NCBI GenBank assembly: GCA_047777345.1
Contig: JBKEEJ010000012.1
Span: 46,289-110,288 of the forward strand
Direction: 5' to 3'
Origin: Anaerocolumna sp047777345
Lineage (GTDB): Bacteria > Bacillota > Clostridia > Lachnospirales > Lachnospiraceae
Length of the DNA stretch: 64,000 nt
Shown: positions 7,861 through 16,972 of the stretch, one piece after another
Layout: each line of letters begins with the position of its first letter
How positions within the stretch are numbered: the first letter of the stretch is position 1
The notes under the pieces: generated by a model
What the model saw: the letters and a program-made list of their open reading frames with translations, nothing else
Told to the model about the DNA's origin: nothing
Database searches by the model: none
Translations under genes and position numbers: made by a program

Positions 7861-9017
7861 TTATTAAAGTAAATCCATTGGATACGGTATTATTTCGCAC
7901 ACCGGCTCCTTTTAATGCGGGGGAGGACTATATTGCCAACAGTATATTTCCACCTTACCCTCATACTTATGCCGGAATGATCGAAAAAAATGGATCAGTT
8001 GTGAACGATGAAAAGACACAAAAGATACGGTACAAAATAGGTATAAGCGGTGTTATGCTAGATGATGTTTTACTTTTTAAACAGCCGTTGGATTTAGCCA
8101 GATGTGATCTCACCGGTAAAAGAAAAGGACAGGTGTATTATAAGCAAATAGAGAAGGCACCGGTAAGCAATTATCCTCTGGAATATATAACAAAAGAAGC
8201 GCAAGAGTGGGAAGAAATTTCCAGATACAAGGATTACTATATGCCCATCCAGGAGATAGAAAATTATATAAACGGAAGGGCAATTTCAAATAAGTGTTAT
8301 CCATTAAGTAACCTGTATAACAAGGAGATACATACTGGAATCGAAATCAGCAAAGAATCCAAATCCATTGTTTCAACAAAGATGTATAAGAAAAATATGA
8401 TAAGACTTTACCATAAAGGAGATCATCCTTTGGAAAATAAGGTCGCTTTATTTTTTGAAATATCTGGTGCGGATTTAAAGGACAATGGGATTGTAAAATT
8501 AGGGGGTAGGAATAAAACTGCAACCTTAAAGAAAGTGGATATGGACATAAATATACCGTTTAATCCTAACAGCAGTCAATATTTTAAGCTTTATTTTGCA
8601 ACTCCTGCAATATTTAAAAACGGATGGATTCCCAAATGGGTATCGTTAAATAGTCAGGGCTTTTATGATGGAGTATTTACAAAAAAAGGACGCAGAGTTA
8701 AAGTTAAGTTGCTTTGTGCCTGTGTGGGCAATTATCTTCCTGTTGGCGGGTTTAGTGCAGAAAATAAGCAAAGACCAAGGGAAATGAATTATGCCATACC
8801 TTCCGGCAGCGTATATTATTTTCAGTTGTTGGAGGGAAAAATGGAGGATGTTATTAAATTATTTCATCAAAAATGTATCAGTGATTATAGGACAGGCCTG
8901 GGGTTTGATTATGAAATCAGGGACCGTTACAGATATTGTGACCGGGGTTATGGATATGCTTTGGTAGGAAATTTAACGGATGAACAGATATCATATTTAA
9001 AAGGGAGGAATCAATAA
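7857..9017 (+). CDS. cmr3: Type III-B RAMP protein Cmr3
   Basis: A 386-residue Cas5-like subunit that binds the crRNA 5' handle next to Cas10. The start has the typical Cmr3 opening LDTVLFRTPAPFNAGEDYIANSIFPP (key pattern D..(L/F)FR.P.PF..G), followed by PYPHTYAGMI. A glycine-rich segment VKLGGRNKTATL and the C-terminal GLGFDYEIRDRYRYCDRGYGYALVG complete the RAMP fold. It overlaps cas10 by four bases and cmr4 by one, consistent with tight translational coupling. The IS upstream may be polar on its expression. Confidence 0.88.
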   Translation: MIIKVNPLDTVLFRTPAPFNAGEDYIANSIFPPYPHTYAGMIEKNGSVVNDEKTQKIRYKIGISGVMLDDVLLFKQPLDLARCDLTGKRKGQVYYKQIEKAPVSNYPLEYITKEAQEWEEISRYKDYYMPIQEIENYINGRAISNKCYPLSNLYNKEIHTGIEISKESKSIVSTKMYKKNMIRLYHKGDHPLENKVALFFEISGADLKDNGIVKLGGRNKTATLKKVDMDINIPFNPNSSQYFKLYFATPAIFKNGWIPKWVSLNSQGFYDGVFTKKGRRVKVKLLCACVGNYLPVGGFSAENKQRPREMNYAIPSGSVYYFQLLEGKMEDVIKLFHQKCISDYRTGLGFDYEIRDRYRYCDRGYGYALVGNLTDEQISYLKGRNQ

Positions 9018-9916
9018 TGTATAAATCAAAACATTTTATGTTATTAAAAGCATTAACCCCTATGCATGTTGGAGAAGGTAATGAAATAGGCGCAATTGAT
9101 TTGCCCATTCAAAGGGAAGTACATACCAATTTTCCCAAAATAGAAGCATCCAGCTTAAAAGGCTGTGTAAGGAGTGCATTTCGTTCTGTTTCGGAAAATA
9201 TTCAGTATGAAAATAAAATTTTTGGCTTGGCAGATAAAGAGGATATGTATGCAGGTGCGGTTTCCTTTACAGATGCAAGAATATTGTTTTTCCCGGTTCG
9301 ATCCGCAAAGGGCATTTACGCATATGTTACCTGCCCTTTTGTGTTGGAACGGCTATTTGGTGAATTAAATGCATTACAACTAAATACCCAGGTAAACGAC
9401 CAATTTTTAAAAGATATAAAATCTACAATAGCTACCTCAGATGATTGTCTGGTAAAAAATAATTTGGTGATTTTGGAAGAATTCACATTTTCAGGTGTTT
9501 CTGTGGAAGGAGAAAACGGAGAATTTAAAAAATTTGTTGAATCTATAGCAGCTTTTTTGCCCCAGGAAGGCATGAAAGAAGAATTGCAAAGAAAAAGTAT
9601 TCTAATTTCGGATGAAGAGTTTTTGTATTTTGTTGAAATGGCAACGGATGTTATTACTCGAATTAGAGTGAATACAGAAACAGGAACAACAGATAACGGC
9701 CTCTTTGATGAGGAGTATTTGCCTGGGGAGAGCATACTTTACAGTTTTTTATTTATAGAGGACAGCAGGGCAAGTACAGATAAAATAAATGCAGATCAAA
9801 TATTCGATTTAATCAACAAAACCTTTGACAACCCCATCCAAATAGGAGGAAATTCTACACTTGGTAAAGGCTTTACTTTATGTAAATTAAGTAAAAACGG
9901 AAAAATGGAGGTATGA
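9017..9916 (+). CDS. cmr4: Type III-B backbone protein Cmr4 (target-RNA nuclease)
   Basis: A 299-residue Cas7-family backbone subunit, several copies of which line the crRNA and cut target RNA every six nucleotides. The N-terminal TPMHVGEGNEIGAIDLPIQRE contains D28 at the position of the catalytic Asp of other Cmr4 proteins (D26 in Pyrococcus). ASSLKGCVRSAFR is the conserved 'SS.KG..R' helix and IGGNSTLGKGFTLCKL is the C-terminal glycine-rich RAMP motif. All key residues are in place, so the RNase subunit itself appears intact. Confidence 0.9.
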   Translation: MYKSKHFMLLKALTPMHVGEGNEIGAIDLPIQREVHTNFPKIEASSLKGCVRSAFRSVSENIQYENKIFGLADKEDMYAGAVSFTDARILFFPVRSAKGIYAYVTCPFVLERLFGELNALQLNTQVNDQFLKDIKSTIATSDDCLVKNNLVILEEFTFSGVSVEGENGEFKKFVESIAAFLPQEGMKEELQRKSILISDEEFLYFVEMATDVITRIRVNTETGTTDNGLFDEEYLPGESILYSFLFIEDSRASTDKINADQIFDLINKTFDNPIQIGGNSTLGKGFTLCKLSKNGKMEV

Positions 9917-10413
9917 GGATGCTTCAGATAAAGTTGGATAATGAGCGGGCTAAATTTGCTTTTGATAAAGTAAATAATGTTAAGCTTCTTAGTGAAAAGA
10001 AAGAAGAAAATAGTAGCAATAATGAAGGCAAGGAAAATGGAAGAAACGGGGAAATAAAGGAAGGCAAGGAAGAAAATAGCGAGAGCCGGGAAAACAAAGG
10101 GAAAAATGACAATAAGGAAGTCAATAAGGACAAATATTTAATTGCGTGCAAAAATGCCCCTTCCCAAATGAAAATAAACGGTTTTGGTATGACCATGGCA
10201 TATCTTTTTTCTAAAAATGACAGTAAACCTTTGTATGACGATATTGTAGAATGGCTTAGTAGGAAATTCTATCCGAATGATAAGACTGTAAAAAGTGGAG
10301 ATTTTTTAAAAAAAATTGTGAACTCTGACAGTTTTGAATATATGCAGATGAGTAAGGAAGCAATGACTTTACTTATCTGGATGAAACGTTTTGCAGAGGG
10401 GATGCTGAAATAA
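9913..10413 (+). CDS. cmr5: Type III-B small subunit Cmr5 with charged low-complexity insert
   Basis: A 166-residue Cas11-type small subunit. Residues about 1-28 (DNERAKFAFDKVN) and about 70-166 (ACKNAPSQMKINGFGMTMAYLFSK; MTLLIWMKRFAEGML) match the helical Cmr5 fold. Between them, residues about 29-69 form a Lys/Glu/Asn/Gly-rich tract (10003-10130) absent from typical Cmr5, which is 110-150 residues. The tract is encoded by near-repetitive GAA/AAA/GGA/AAT codons, suggesting expansion of simple sequence. It overlaps cmr4 by four bases; an alternative ATG is at 9919. Confidence 0.85.
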   Translation: MRMLQIKLDNERAKFAFDKVNNVKLLSEKKEENSSNNEGKENGRNGEIKEGKEENSESRENKGKNDNKEVNKDKYLIACKNAPSQMKINGFGMTMAYLFSKNDSKPLYDDIVEWLSRKFYPNDKTVKSGDFLKKIVNSDSFEYMQMSKEAMTLLIWMKRFAEGMLK

Positions 10414-11243
10414 TGAACAAGGATGAAATTACAGTACTACCTGATAATGGAAATCTGTATAAGGAATCTTCTAATCTATATTTGAATATGTATAAATATG
10501 CCATTTTGACATCGAAATGTAAAATAAAGTCCTTCCTGGATAAAAAATTTGACGAAGATGAAAATATTAGGGGACACAAATTATATAAATCAAATTTTGT
10601 GGAGAAAGAGCTGCTTAAAAAAATTCAGAAGCAAATGAATTTGATTATCAGTGCCTATGAACCAAATGTATTAAGGTTTAAGTTTGGAATTAAAAACAGG
10701 ATGATTATAGGTAACTCAGGTGGCAATTACGGTAATGTTTCTGTTATAGCTTTACATCCAACCTATTGTATTCCCTATATCCCTGGCAGTGCTATTAAAG
10801 GTGCTTTCAGAAGCTATATGATTTATACGAAATATAATGGGGATGAAAATGCTGCCATGAGAAGTGAGAGTTTTGTAAAACTGTTTGGTTCTTCTAATAA
10901 TGGGGATGAGGAAGAAAAGGAAGATTCCGGTAAAAGGGGAAAAGTTGTATTTTTAGATGCATTTCCCGAAAAAGAATTTAAAATAGAACAGGATGTTCAA
11001 ACCGTGCATTATGCCCAATATTATGAAGGCAAGTGTGAGCCAACTGATGATTTAAACAGGATTCCGATTACTATGTACACAGTAGGTAAAACTATTTTTC
11101 TCATAGGAGCTGTTTTTGATGCTGGTGTATTTAATGAAAATGAATTAGCGGAAATAGAAGCTTGTTTTAAAGAAACATTTACGGATTTTGGAATAGGGGC
11201 AAGAACATCGATAGGCTATGGTTTGGGAAATATTGTTCTTTGA
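10413..11243 (+). CDS. cmr6: Type III-B RAMP protein Cmr6
   Basis: A 276-residue Cas7-family RAMP protein that caps the Cmr backbone next to Cmr1. IPYIPGSAIKGAFRSYM is the conserved 'PGS..KG..R' motif, followed by LFGSSNN, GKVVFLDAFP (the strand with the family's 'DA.P') and the C-terminal FGIGARTSIGYGLG. The stop of cmr5 and this ATG overlap by one base. It is the last gene of the operon; no cas6, cas1, cas2 or CRISPR array follows. Confidence 0.9.
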   Translation: MNKDEITVLPDNGNLYKESSNLYLNMYKYAILTSKCKIKSFLDKKFDEDENIRGHKLYKSNFVEKELLKKIQKQMNLIISAYEPNVLRFKFGIKNRMIIGNSGGNYGNVSVIALHPTYCIPYIPGSAIKGAFRSYMIYTKYNGDENAAMRSESFVKLFGSSNNGDEEEKEDSGKRGKVVFLDAFPEKEFKIEQDVQTVHYAQYYEGKCEPTDDLNRIPITMYTVGKTIFLIGAVFDAGVFNENELAEIEACFKETFTDFGIGARTSIGYGLGNIVL

Positions 11244-11324
11244 AAAGTCATAAATACCATAAAAATATTTATGCCTGAAGAGATATGGAATATTTTTAGA
11301 ATTACCATTATTTATTTATGATAA

Positions 11325-11366
11325 AAGGGCTTGTAATCCAGTTAAGAAAGGTTACAGGCTCTTTTC
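11325..11366 (+). terminator. Terminator of the cmr operon
   Basis: GGGCTTGTAATC (327-338 of this kilobase) pairs with GGTTACAGGCTC over 12 bp including wobbles, with TTTT following. Confidence 0.75.
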
Positions 11367-11927
11367 ATAATTTTTTAAATAATATTATACATATACATAA
11401 TATAATCGGTTGAAACTAATTTTGGTGTTTCATTAAATTTGGCGTAATAACTATGTCTCATATAAATAGCTATTGTTTGACATCTTATCAGTATTGAGAT
11501 AAAATCGTTATGTACTTTTACGAAAGAAAAGAGGATTAGAAACACTGTTATTTATGATTTCAGGCAACGGAAAGTGAAGAAAAAATCTGGTCAAAAGATT
11601 TTAATAGTATTTTAGAAATGTTTGTAAGAAAATATTGAGTATCATAAGTTTTATGATGTTTTTTTCTTATGTGTCTGTAATCGCATAGATAAGCTATGGA
11701 TTTAAAAAGGCTGTTCTGATGTTGGCTTAGTCTTTTTATATATGTAATTGGTCTGCTTTCATCTAGACTTGTTGCCGGCAGTCCATCCGGAAGTACTGGG
11801 GAAATAATGATTTAACCTGTTTTTAATGTCACTATGAGATTTAAATGGACGGAGTACAAAATTTATATTTAGTACCCATAAGTTTAAAAGTAAAGAACCA
11901 GAAACTACATAAAAGGAGGATTAGATT
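11367..11927. other. Gene-free region between cmr operon and SGNH hydrolase
   Basis: AT-rich DNA without a convincing gene. A perfect 7-bp hairpin with a strong T run, ATCATAA-GTT-TTATGAT then TTTTTTT (11641-11667), looks like a terminator left from a lost gene. I found no spaced direct repeats of CRISPR type here. Confidence 0.6.
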
Positions 11928-12593
11928 ATGCAATTAAAGGGCAAAACCATTAATTTTTTAGGTGACAGTATTACAGAAGGTGTTGGAGCAAGCGAAGATA
12001 AATATAGATATGTGGACCAAATAGCTGCGATGACAGGAGCTGTTTGCAGAAATTATGGTGTCAGTGGAACCAGGATTTCCCAACAGCCGGATCCATCCCC
12101 GTCGGAATGCTTGGATTGGGATTATGATTTCCTTTCCAGAGCAAAGACAATGTTGGATGCGGATGTTGTGGTAGTTTTTGGCGGAACAAATGATTTTGGA
12201 CATGGCTATGCACCCATCGGAAAGATGGAAGACAGAAGTCAAAAGACATTTTATGGAGCTTTACACTGCCTGTTTACTTATCTAATGGAGCGTTTCCCCA
12301 AAGCACAATTAGTCGTTATGACACCTTTGCATCGTGATAACGAAAATAATCCTATGGGAGACGGCGGCAACCGCAAAACAGTGGCAACCGGAGTCTTAAG
12401 AGATTACGTAGTTGCGGAAAGAGAAGTCGCTGAATACTATTCCATCCCGGTTCTTGATTTATATGCCGTTAGTGGTATTCAACCCGCAGTCAAGATAAAC
12501 AGAGAGCTTTATCTGCCGGACGGATTACATCCAAGCGATCTCGGACATCGTCTCATAGCCGAAAAATTTGTAAATTTTATGAAATTGTTATAA
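11928..12593 (+). CDS. SGNH/GDSL-family hydrolase
   Basis: A 221-residue lipase/esterase-like hydrolase. All four SGNH blocks are visible: FLGDSITEG with the nucleophile Ser near residue 14, the oxyanion Gly in YGVSGTRIS, FGGTNDFG with the Asn near residue 87, and LPDGLHPSDLGH with the Asp-His pair near residues 203-206. There is no signal peptide, so it acts in the cytoplasm. AAAAGGAGG precedes the ATG at an ideal distance. The substrate cannot be told from sequence; relatives deacetylate sugars or cleave short esters. Confidence 0.88.
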   Translation: MQLKGKTINFLGDSITEGVGASEDKYRYVDQIAAMTGAVCRNYGVSGTRISQQPDPSPSECLDWDYDFLSRAKTMLDADVVVVFGGTNDFGHGYAPIGKMEDRSQKTFYGALHCLFTYLMERFPKAQLVVMTPLHRDNENNPMGDGGNRKTVATGVLRDYVVAEREVAEYYSIPVLDLYAVSGIQPAVKINRELYLPDGLHPSDLGHRLIAEKFVNFMKLL

Positions 12594-12705
12594 GAAATTG
12601 TTAAAACTTTAAAAATGAAAGAGCAGAGAAATGGTAAGTAACAATGTTTTGTCTCAGTTTATAAGACACAAACCATTGCTAAATATGATATGTCATATAC
12701 ATACT

Positions 12706-12722
12706 ATTTTTCGACGAAAAAT
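12706..12722. promoter_or_regulatory. Palindrome upstream of the MATE gene
   Basis: ATTTTTCG-A-CGAAAAAT is a perfect 8-bp inverted repeat with a one-base centre, ending 24 bp before the MATE start codon. Position and symmetry suit a repressor operator. A nested imperfect hairpin (AATGGT...ACCATT) lies just upstream at about 12629-12677. Confidence 0.4.
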
Positions 12723-12746
12723 GAATAAACTAAGGAAGCGATAGAA

Positions 12747-14102
12747 ATGACATCTGATAATCAGGATATGGACATGTGTAACGGCCCCATATTTGGAAAA
12801 CTAGTTTTGTTTGCATTGCCTATTATGGCGATGAATATACTACAACTTATGTTTAATGCGGCGGATTTGGTTGTGGTCGGAAGATTTTCCGGTAAGGAGG
12901 CTCTGGCGGCAGTCGGTGCCACCGGTTCGATTATTAACTTGATTGTAAATTTATTTATGGGGTTATCAGTAGGAACCAGCGTTGTTGTTGCCCAGGACTA
13001 TGGAGCACGAAATTCTGAAGCAGTGAAAAAGTCGGTACATACTTCCATTATGGTAAGTATGATTGCCGGTATTTTTGTGATGATATTGGGGATTTGGTTA
13101 TGCAATCCTATGTTAATTGTAATGGGTACGCCTATGGATATAATTGATTTATCTGCGGTGTATATGAGAATATATTTCATAGGTGTTCCTGCCAGTATGG
13201 TATATAACTTCGGAGCTGCCATATTGCGTGCAGTAGGAGATAGTCGCCGGCCAATGTATTTTTTAATTATATCTGGTGTTGTAAATGTAATATTGAACTT
13301 GTATTTTGTAATAGTACAGCATATGAGTGTGGATGGTGTGGCTTGGGCTACGATAATTTCCCAGTATCTGTCCATGTTTTTAATCCTTTGGTGCCTGATT
13401 CGTTATAAAATGGAAGTAATTCGTTTGAATCTTGGAAAATTGCAAATGGATCGTAAAAAGATGGTACAAATTATCAGAATTGGTTTACCTGCCGGATTGC
13501 AGTCAATGCTGTTTTCCATTTCTAATGTGCTGATTCAGTCAGCGGTTAATTCTTTTGGCTCTTCTATGGTGGCAGCCAGTTCCGCTGCCAGTAACATCGA
13601 GGGATTTGTTGCCACCCCAATGAATGCTTATTATAATGCTGCCATAACTTTTACCGGGCAAAACATGGGAGCAAAAAAATATGACAGGATTGACAAGATA
13701 GCAAAGATTTGTACCATATTGGTATTTGCTACGTGGATTGTTGTGGGTGGACTGACTATGCTATTTAGCAGGCCCTTGTTATCCATATTTACTTCAGATT
13801 CCGAGGTAATACGGCTTGGCATAATCAGAATTAATGTCCTGATGAGCTTGTATTTTACCTGTGGTATTATGAATGTATATCCGGGTTTGAGCCGTGGTAT
13901 GGGATTTTCTATGCTGCCAATGCTTTGTACTTTAGTTGGTGCCTGTCTGTTTCGTATCGTATGGTTAATCACTATATTTGCATGGTTTCCTACTATTTTT
14001 ACGCTTTTTGCCTGTTATCCGGTTACCTGGGCTCTTGCCGGGATTGGTCAGGTGCTTATTTTCTTCTATGCAAGGAAAAAGGTTAGGCAGGGTATACAAT
14101 AA
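12747..14102 (+). CDS. MATE-family multidrug efflux transporter
   Basis: A 451-residue integral membrane protein with about 12 hydrophobic segments in two related halves. The N-terminal half shows FALPIMAMNILQLMFNAADLVVVGRFSG and ALAAVGATGSIINL, the classic MATE opening, and GLSVGTSVVVAQDYGA. The second half repeats the pattern (GLPAGLQSMLFSISNVLIQSAVNSFGS; FVATPMNAYYNAAITFTGQNMGA). Such proteins export cationic drugs using Na+ or H+ gradients. RBS AAGGAAG. It stands alone with its own terminator at 14145. Substrate unknown. Confidence 0.9.
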   Translation: MTSDNQDMDMCNGPIFGKLVLFALPIMAMNILQLMFNAADLVVVGRFSGKEALAAVGATGSIINLIVNLFMGLSVGTSVVVAQDYGARNSEAVKKSVHTSIMVSMIAGIFVMILGIWLCNPMLIVMGTPMDIIDLSAVYMRIYFIGVPASMVYNFGAAILRAVGDSRRPMYFLIISGVVNVILNLYFVIVQHMSVDGVAWATIISQYLSMFLILWCLIRYKMEVIRLNLGKLQMDRKKMVQIIRIGLPAGLQSMLFSISNVLIQSAVNSFGSSMVAASSAASNIEGFVATPMNAYYNAAITFTGQNMGAKKYDRIDKIAKICTILVFATWIVVGGLTMLFSRPLLSIFTSDSEVIRLGIIRINVLMSLYFTCGIMNVYPGLSRGMGFSMLPMLCTLVGACLFRIVWLITIFAWFPTIFTLFACYPVTWALAGIGQVLIFFYARKKVRQGIQ

Positions 14103-14144
14103 GGGATATAGGCTTTAGGTATTTTATGATACGGGGTATGTGTT

Positions 14145-14184
14145 AAGAAAGAAAGTCTGCTTAGTTGACTTTCTTTCTTTTTTG
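14145..14184 (+). terminator. Terminator of the MATE gene
   Basis: AAGAAAGAAAGTC and GACTTTCTTTCTT form a perfect 13-bp stem with a 9-nt loop and a following T run. Confidence 0.9.
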
Positions 14185-14382
14185 ACATGTTTTGATCATC
14201 AAAGTTGGGTAAATAACGTATTCTAAGTTTATTTTTCGTATATAAACTCGTGAAAATTGTAAATAAACTATGGATTTTGTTAAAAAAAATTGATAAAATA
14301 TCTATATTGCCACTTTCTGGGCTGTTACGTGGGAAAGATGAAACAGCTATAGAAACAACACTAAATTATCAGGAGAAGGAAA

Positions 14383-15648
14383 ATGAAAAAAAAACTAATG
14401 CAAAATCAGTTGCTCAGAACTCTTACTGAGTTGAGGGGAAATCCGCGGGCATGTGTTTATACGGAACCTTTGTGGGGACTGTCTATGAATCTTTGTTTAC
14501 CTTATGCCTCGGTGTACATGCTGTCTTTTGGAATGAATGATATACAGGTAGGGGTTGTATCATCCGTTTATATGTTTTCTCAAATGATATGCGCATTTTT
14601 TTCCGGTATTATTATTGATAAGATGGGACGAAGACTCAGTACCATGATTTTTGATTTTCTGGCCTGGAGTCTTCCTTGTCTTATATGGGCATCCAGTCAA
14701 GGTTTCTGGTTTTTTGTGATAGCTGCATTACTGAATGGGACAATGAAGATAACCACCGTATCCTGGGACTGTCTGCTTGTGGAGGATGCACCGAAAGATA
14801 AGATAACCCAGATTTATTCCCTGGTTATTTTATGCGGTAATCTTTCGGCCCTTTTTGCACCGATTTCCTCCGTTTTGGTATCAAGATTAACACTGGTGCC
14901 TGCCATAAGAATTCTTTATATCAATGCTTTTGTTATCATGACGATTAAGCTGATTGTTTTGTATAAGTGTTCGACGGAAACATCCATCGGTAAGATTAAA
15001 AAAGATGAAGCAAAAACCCGGTCGTGGAAAGAGTCACTTTCCGGTTATAAAAAAGTAGTAAGTCTTATAATTAATTCCCGTGGTACAAAGTTTGCCATAG
15101 TAATCAGCATTTTGGTTGAAATTGTTACCATGATTAACACGACTTTTTGGCAAATTATTGCTTCCCGCAGAATTGGAGTTTCGGATACCTTATTACCCAT
15201 ATTTCCTATGATTAAGAGCATACTTTCTATATTGCTTTTCTTTACCGTAATTTCAAAGATAAACCAATCTAACCTAAAGGCCCCTTTATATGGCGGTTTT
15301 ATCAGTACGATAGTAAGCTGCATACTGTTAATTTCCATAACGGATACCGGGGTTTGGGAATATATTGTTTTGTTTGTTTCAATCATATTTGAAGCATTGG
15401 GTTATTCGGTTTTAAATACTCTCAGAGAATCTGTGGTGGCTATACATGTTAATCCAGAGGAACGTTCCGGTATTTTGGCTTTACTGCAAACTACTGTGAT
15501 GCTGGTAAGTGTACCTTTTGGTTATATAAGTGGTTTATTAAGTGATATTTCCAGAGCCTTGCCCTTTGTTTTAAGTATTGTCCTGTTGTTGTTGGGTATT
15601 TTGTCAACGTTTGTATTTTACAAAATTGAGGTTAGAAGCGAAGCATAA
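14383..15648 (+). CDS. Major facilitator superfamily transporter
   Basis: A 421-residue membrane protein with about 12 predicted spans. The loop between spans 2 and 3 has the MFS motif GIIIDKMGRRLSTMIFDFL (G...D..GRR). The N-terminus LCLPYASVYMLSFGMNDIQVGVVSSVYM and the internal DTLLPIFPMIKSI region fit drug or sugar:H+ antiporter-like MFS proteins. RBS CAGGAGAAGG. No neighbouring gene points to a substrate; the downstream regulator is truncated. Confidence 0.85.
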   Translation: MKKKLMQNQLLRTLTELRGNPRACVYTEPLWGLSMNLCLPYASVYMLSFGMNDIQVGVVSSVYMFSQMICAFFSGIIIDKMGRRLSTMIFDFLAWSLPCLIWASSQGFWFFVIAALLNGTMKITTVSWDCLLVEDAPKDKITQIYSLVILCGNLSALFAPISSVLVSRLTLVPAIRILYINAFVIMTIKLIVLYKCSTETSIGKIKKDEAKTRSWKESLSGYKKVVSLIINSRGTKFAIVISILVEIVTMINTTFWQIIASRRIGVSDTLLPIFPMIKSILSILLFFTVISKINQSNLKAPLYGGFISTIVSCILLISITDTGVWEYIVLFVSIIFEALGYSVLNTLRESVVAIHVNPEERSGILALLQTTVMLVSVPFGYISGLLSDISRALPFVLSIVLLLLGILSTFVFYKIEVRSEA

Positions 15649-15763
15649 CAAGGAATTGTAATAACTGCTGCTTGATAAAAGAAAGTAAAACTTAAAGTAA
15701 AAATTTAAATATGACTAGCTGATGTCATATTATCCTCTTAATAAAAATAAGAGGAGTGAAGAT

Positions 15764-15946
15764 ATGCAGGCCAACAGGTTATTTGAAATAATATATTTGC
15801 TGTTACATAAAGGGAATACCACAGCCGGAGAACTGGCAAAGCATTTTGAAGTTTCAACACGGACGATTTATCGTGATGTTGAGCTTTTGTCTCCGGCGGG
15901 TATTCCAATTTTTATGACTAAAGGTAAAGGCGGAGGACATCCTTGA
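15764..15946 (+). pseudogene. Truncated WYL/DeoR-type regulator, HTH only
   Basis: The preserved part, about 60 residues, is MQANRLFEIIYLLLHKG, TAGELAKHFEVSTRTIYRDVELL and GIPIFMTKGKGGG, the winged-helix opening of YafY/YobV-type regulators, which are normally about 300 aa with a WYL ligand domain. The frame stops right after GGGHP. The ATG at 15764 has GGAGTG upstream. A short open stretch in another frame (15951-16034, VVDYLSDPRKVEIAK) may be tail sequence of a second gene, so an internal deletion is likely. Confidence 0.7.
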
Positions 15947-16039
15947 AAAAAGGTAGTGGATTATCTATCTGACCCAAGGAAAGTTGAGATCGCAAAGATG
16001 AAAACAATACTACGGTATCCGGTTAGACCCAAATAATGT

Positions 16040-16771
16040 TCATTCCAGCTTTTCCAAAACATTGTCAGAGTATAGTTCCAATAGTTTGGCAATATATTTC
16101 CGGCTTACCGGTAAATTGATTATATCATTTTTATTCAGGAGATTTACCGCATAAGGGTAAGTTGTTTTAATGCTTTCAATTTTATCTAAAGCTATAACAT
16201 ATGATCTATGAATTTGAACAAAGCAATCTTTGTCCAGTGAGTTTACTATTTTACTGAGTGTCCCTCGGCATTGAAAACGATTCTGTTTGGTATGAAAGGT
16301 AACTATGTGGTCATTTACCTCTACATATAAAATATCTTGTTGCAATATACTGGTTATATGCCCGTTTGTCATAATTTTAATTGTTCTGTTGATTTGCTTA
16401 TTTTTTATAATTCTGTCTAAAAATAGAGATAATCTGCGTTCCTCTATAGGTTTAGACAAAAAACCTATTGCTTCCACTAAATATCCGTCTATGGCCCGGA
16501 TAATATTCTCTGTAATAAAAATAATTGGTACGTTATGCCCTTTCAGTCGTAAGTATTTTGCCAGTTTCATTCCATCTAATTTTTTTCCCCCAAAAGAAAT
16601 ATCAAGAATTAAAACATCGGCATCATTGTGTTTAAGGTAGTCTATCACTTTATGTGGAGATGATAAACAGAATAATTCGCATTTGACTAATCTTTGAATT
16701 GACCATTTTGAAATTAAGGATTGAATGGTTTCAATCCAATAATGATTGTCTTCACAAATTAGTACTTTCAC
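16040..16771 (-). CDS. LytTR-family response regulator (orphan)
   Basis: A 243-residue regulator. The receiver domain (1-120) has LICEDN, the phospho-acceptor in DVLILDISFGG (Asp near residue 56), the Thr/Ser switch in IIFITEN and Lys in FLSKPIE. The C-terminal half is a LytTR DNA-binding domain: ILYVEVNDHIVTFHTK, FVQIHRSYVIALDKI and LPVSRKYIAKL. Such AgrA/ComE-like proteins activate peptide-production operons through paired direct repeats. There is no histidine kinase nearby. It is divergent from the peptide cluster starting at 17039, with a repeat pair in the gap, so it is the likely regulator of that cluster. Confidence 0.88.
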   Translation of the reverse strand: MKVLICEDNHYWIETIQSLISKWSIQRLVKCELFCLSSPHKVIDYLKHNDADVLILDISFGGKKLDGMKLAKYLRLKGHNVPIIFITENIIRAIDGYLVEAIGFLSKPIEERRLSLFLDRIIKNKQINRTIKIMTNGHITSILQQDILYVEVNDHIVTFHTKQNRFQCRGTLSKIVNSLDKDCFVQIHRSYVIALDKIESIKTTYPYAVNLLNKNDIINLPVSRKYIAKLLELYSDNVLEKLE

Positions 16772-16940
16772 ACATACTCCCCCTTATGTGCATACTTAGC
16801 CAATATTATTTACTTTGTACCTATATAATACACTAAATTGATGCAATATGCAACAAAATTTATACAAAATATGTAAATTTAAGGGAAATGACTGATTCAA
16901 TTATTGTTATTATCGAATTGTAATCAATTGGAGAATATGT

Positions 16941-16972
16941 GTTATTTACGCCGGTATCATGCTGTTTACGTC
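16941..16972 (+). promoter_or_regulatory. Paired direct repeats, candidate LytTR operator
   Basis: GTTATTTACGCC (16941) and GCTGTTTACGTC (16961) agree at 9 of 12 positions and share TTTACG exactly 20 bp apart, about two helical turns. LytTR regulators bind 9-bp direct repeats with a 12-bp gap (about 21-bp period), so the geometry is close but not exact. They lie about 100 bp before the peptide gene. Confidence 0.4.

Noticed and set aside
9316..9735. Antisense ORF opposite cmr4, and similar long antisense ORFs opposite cmr2, cmr5, grpE and thiI
   Set aside because: They mirror the codon structure of the sense genes and lack RBS and recognisable motifs.
11244..11927. Possible CRISPR array after cmr6
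   Set aside because: No direct repeats of 28-37 bp with regular spacing; only isolated hairpins were seen.
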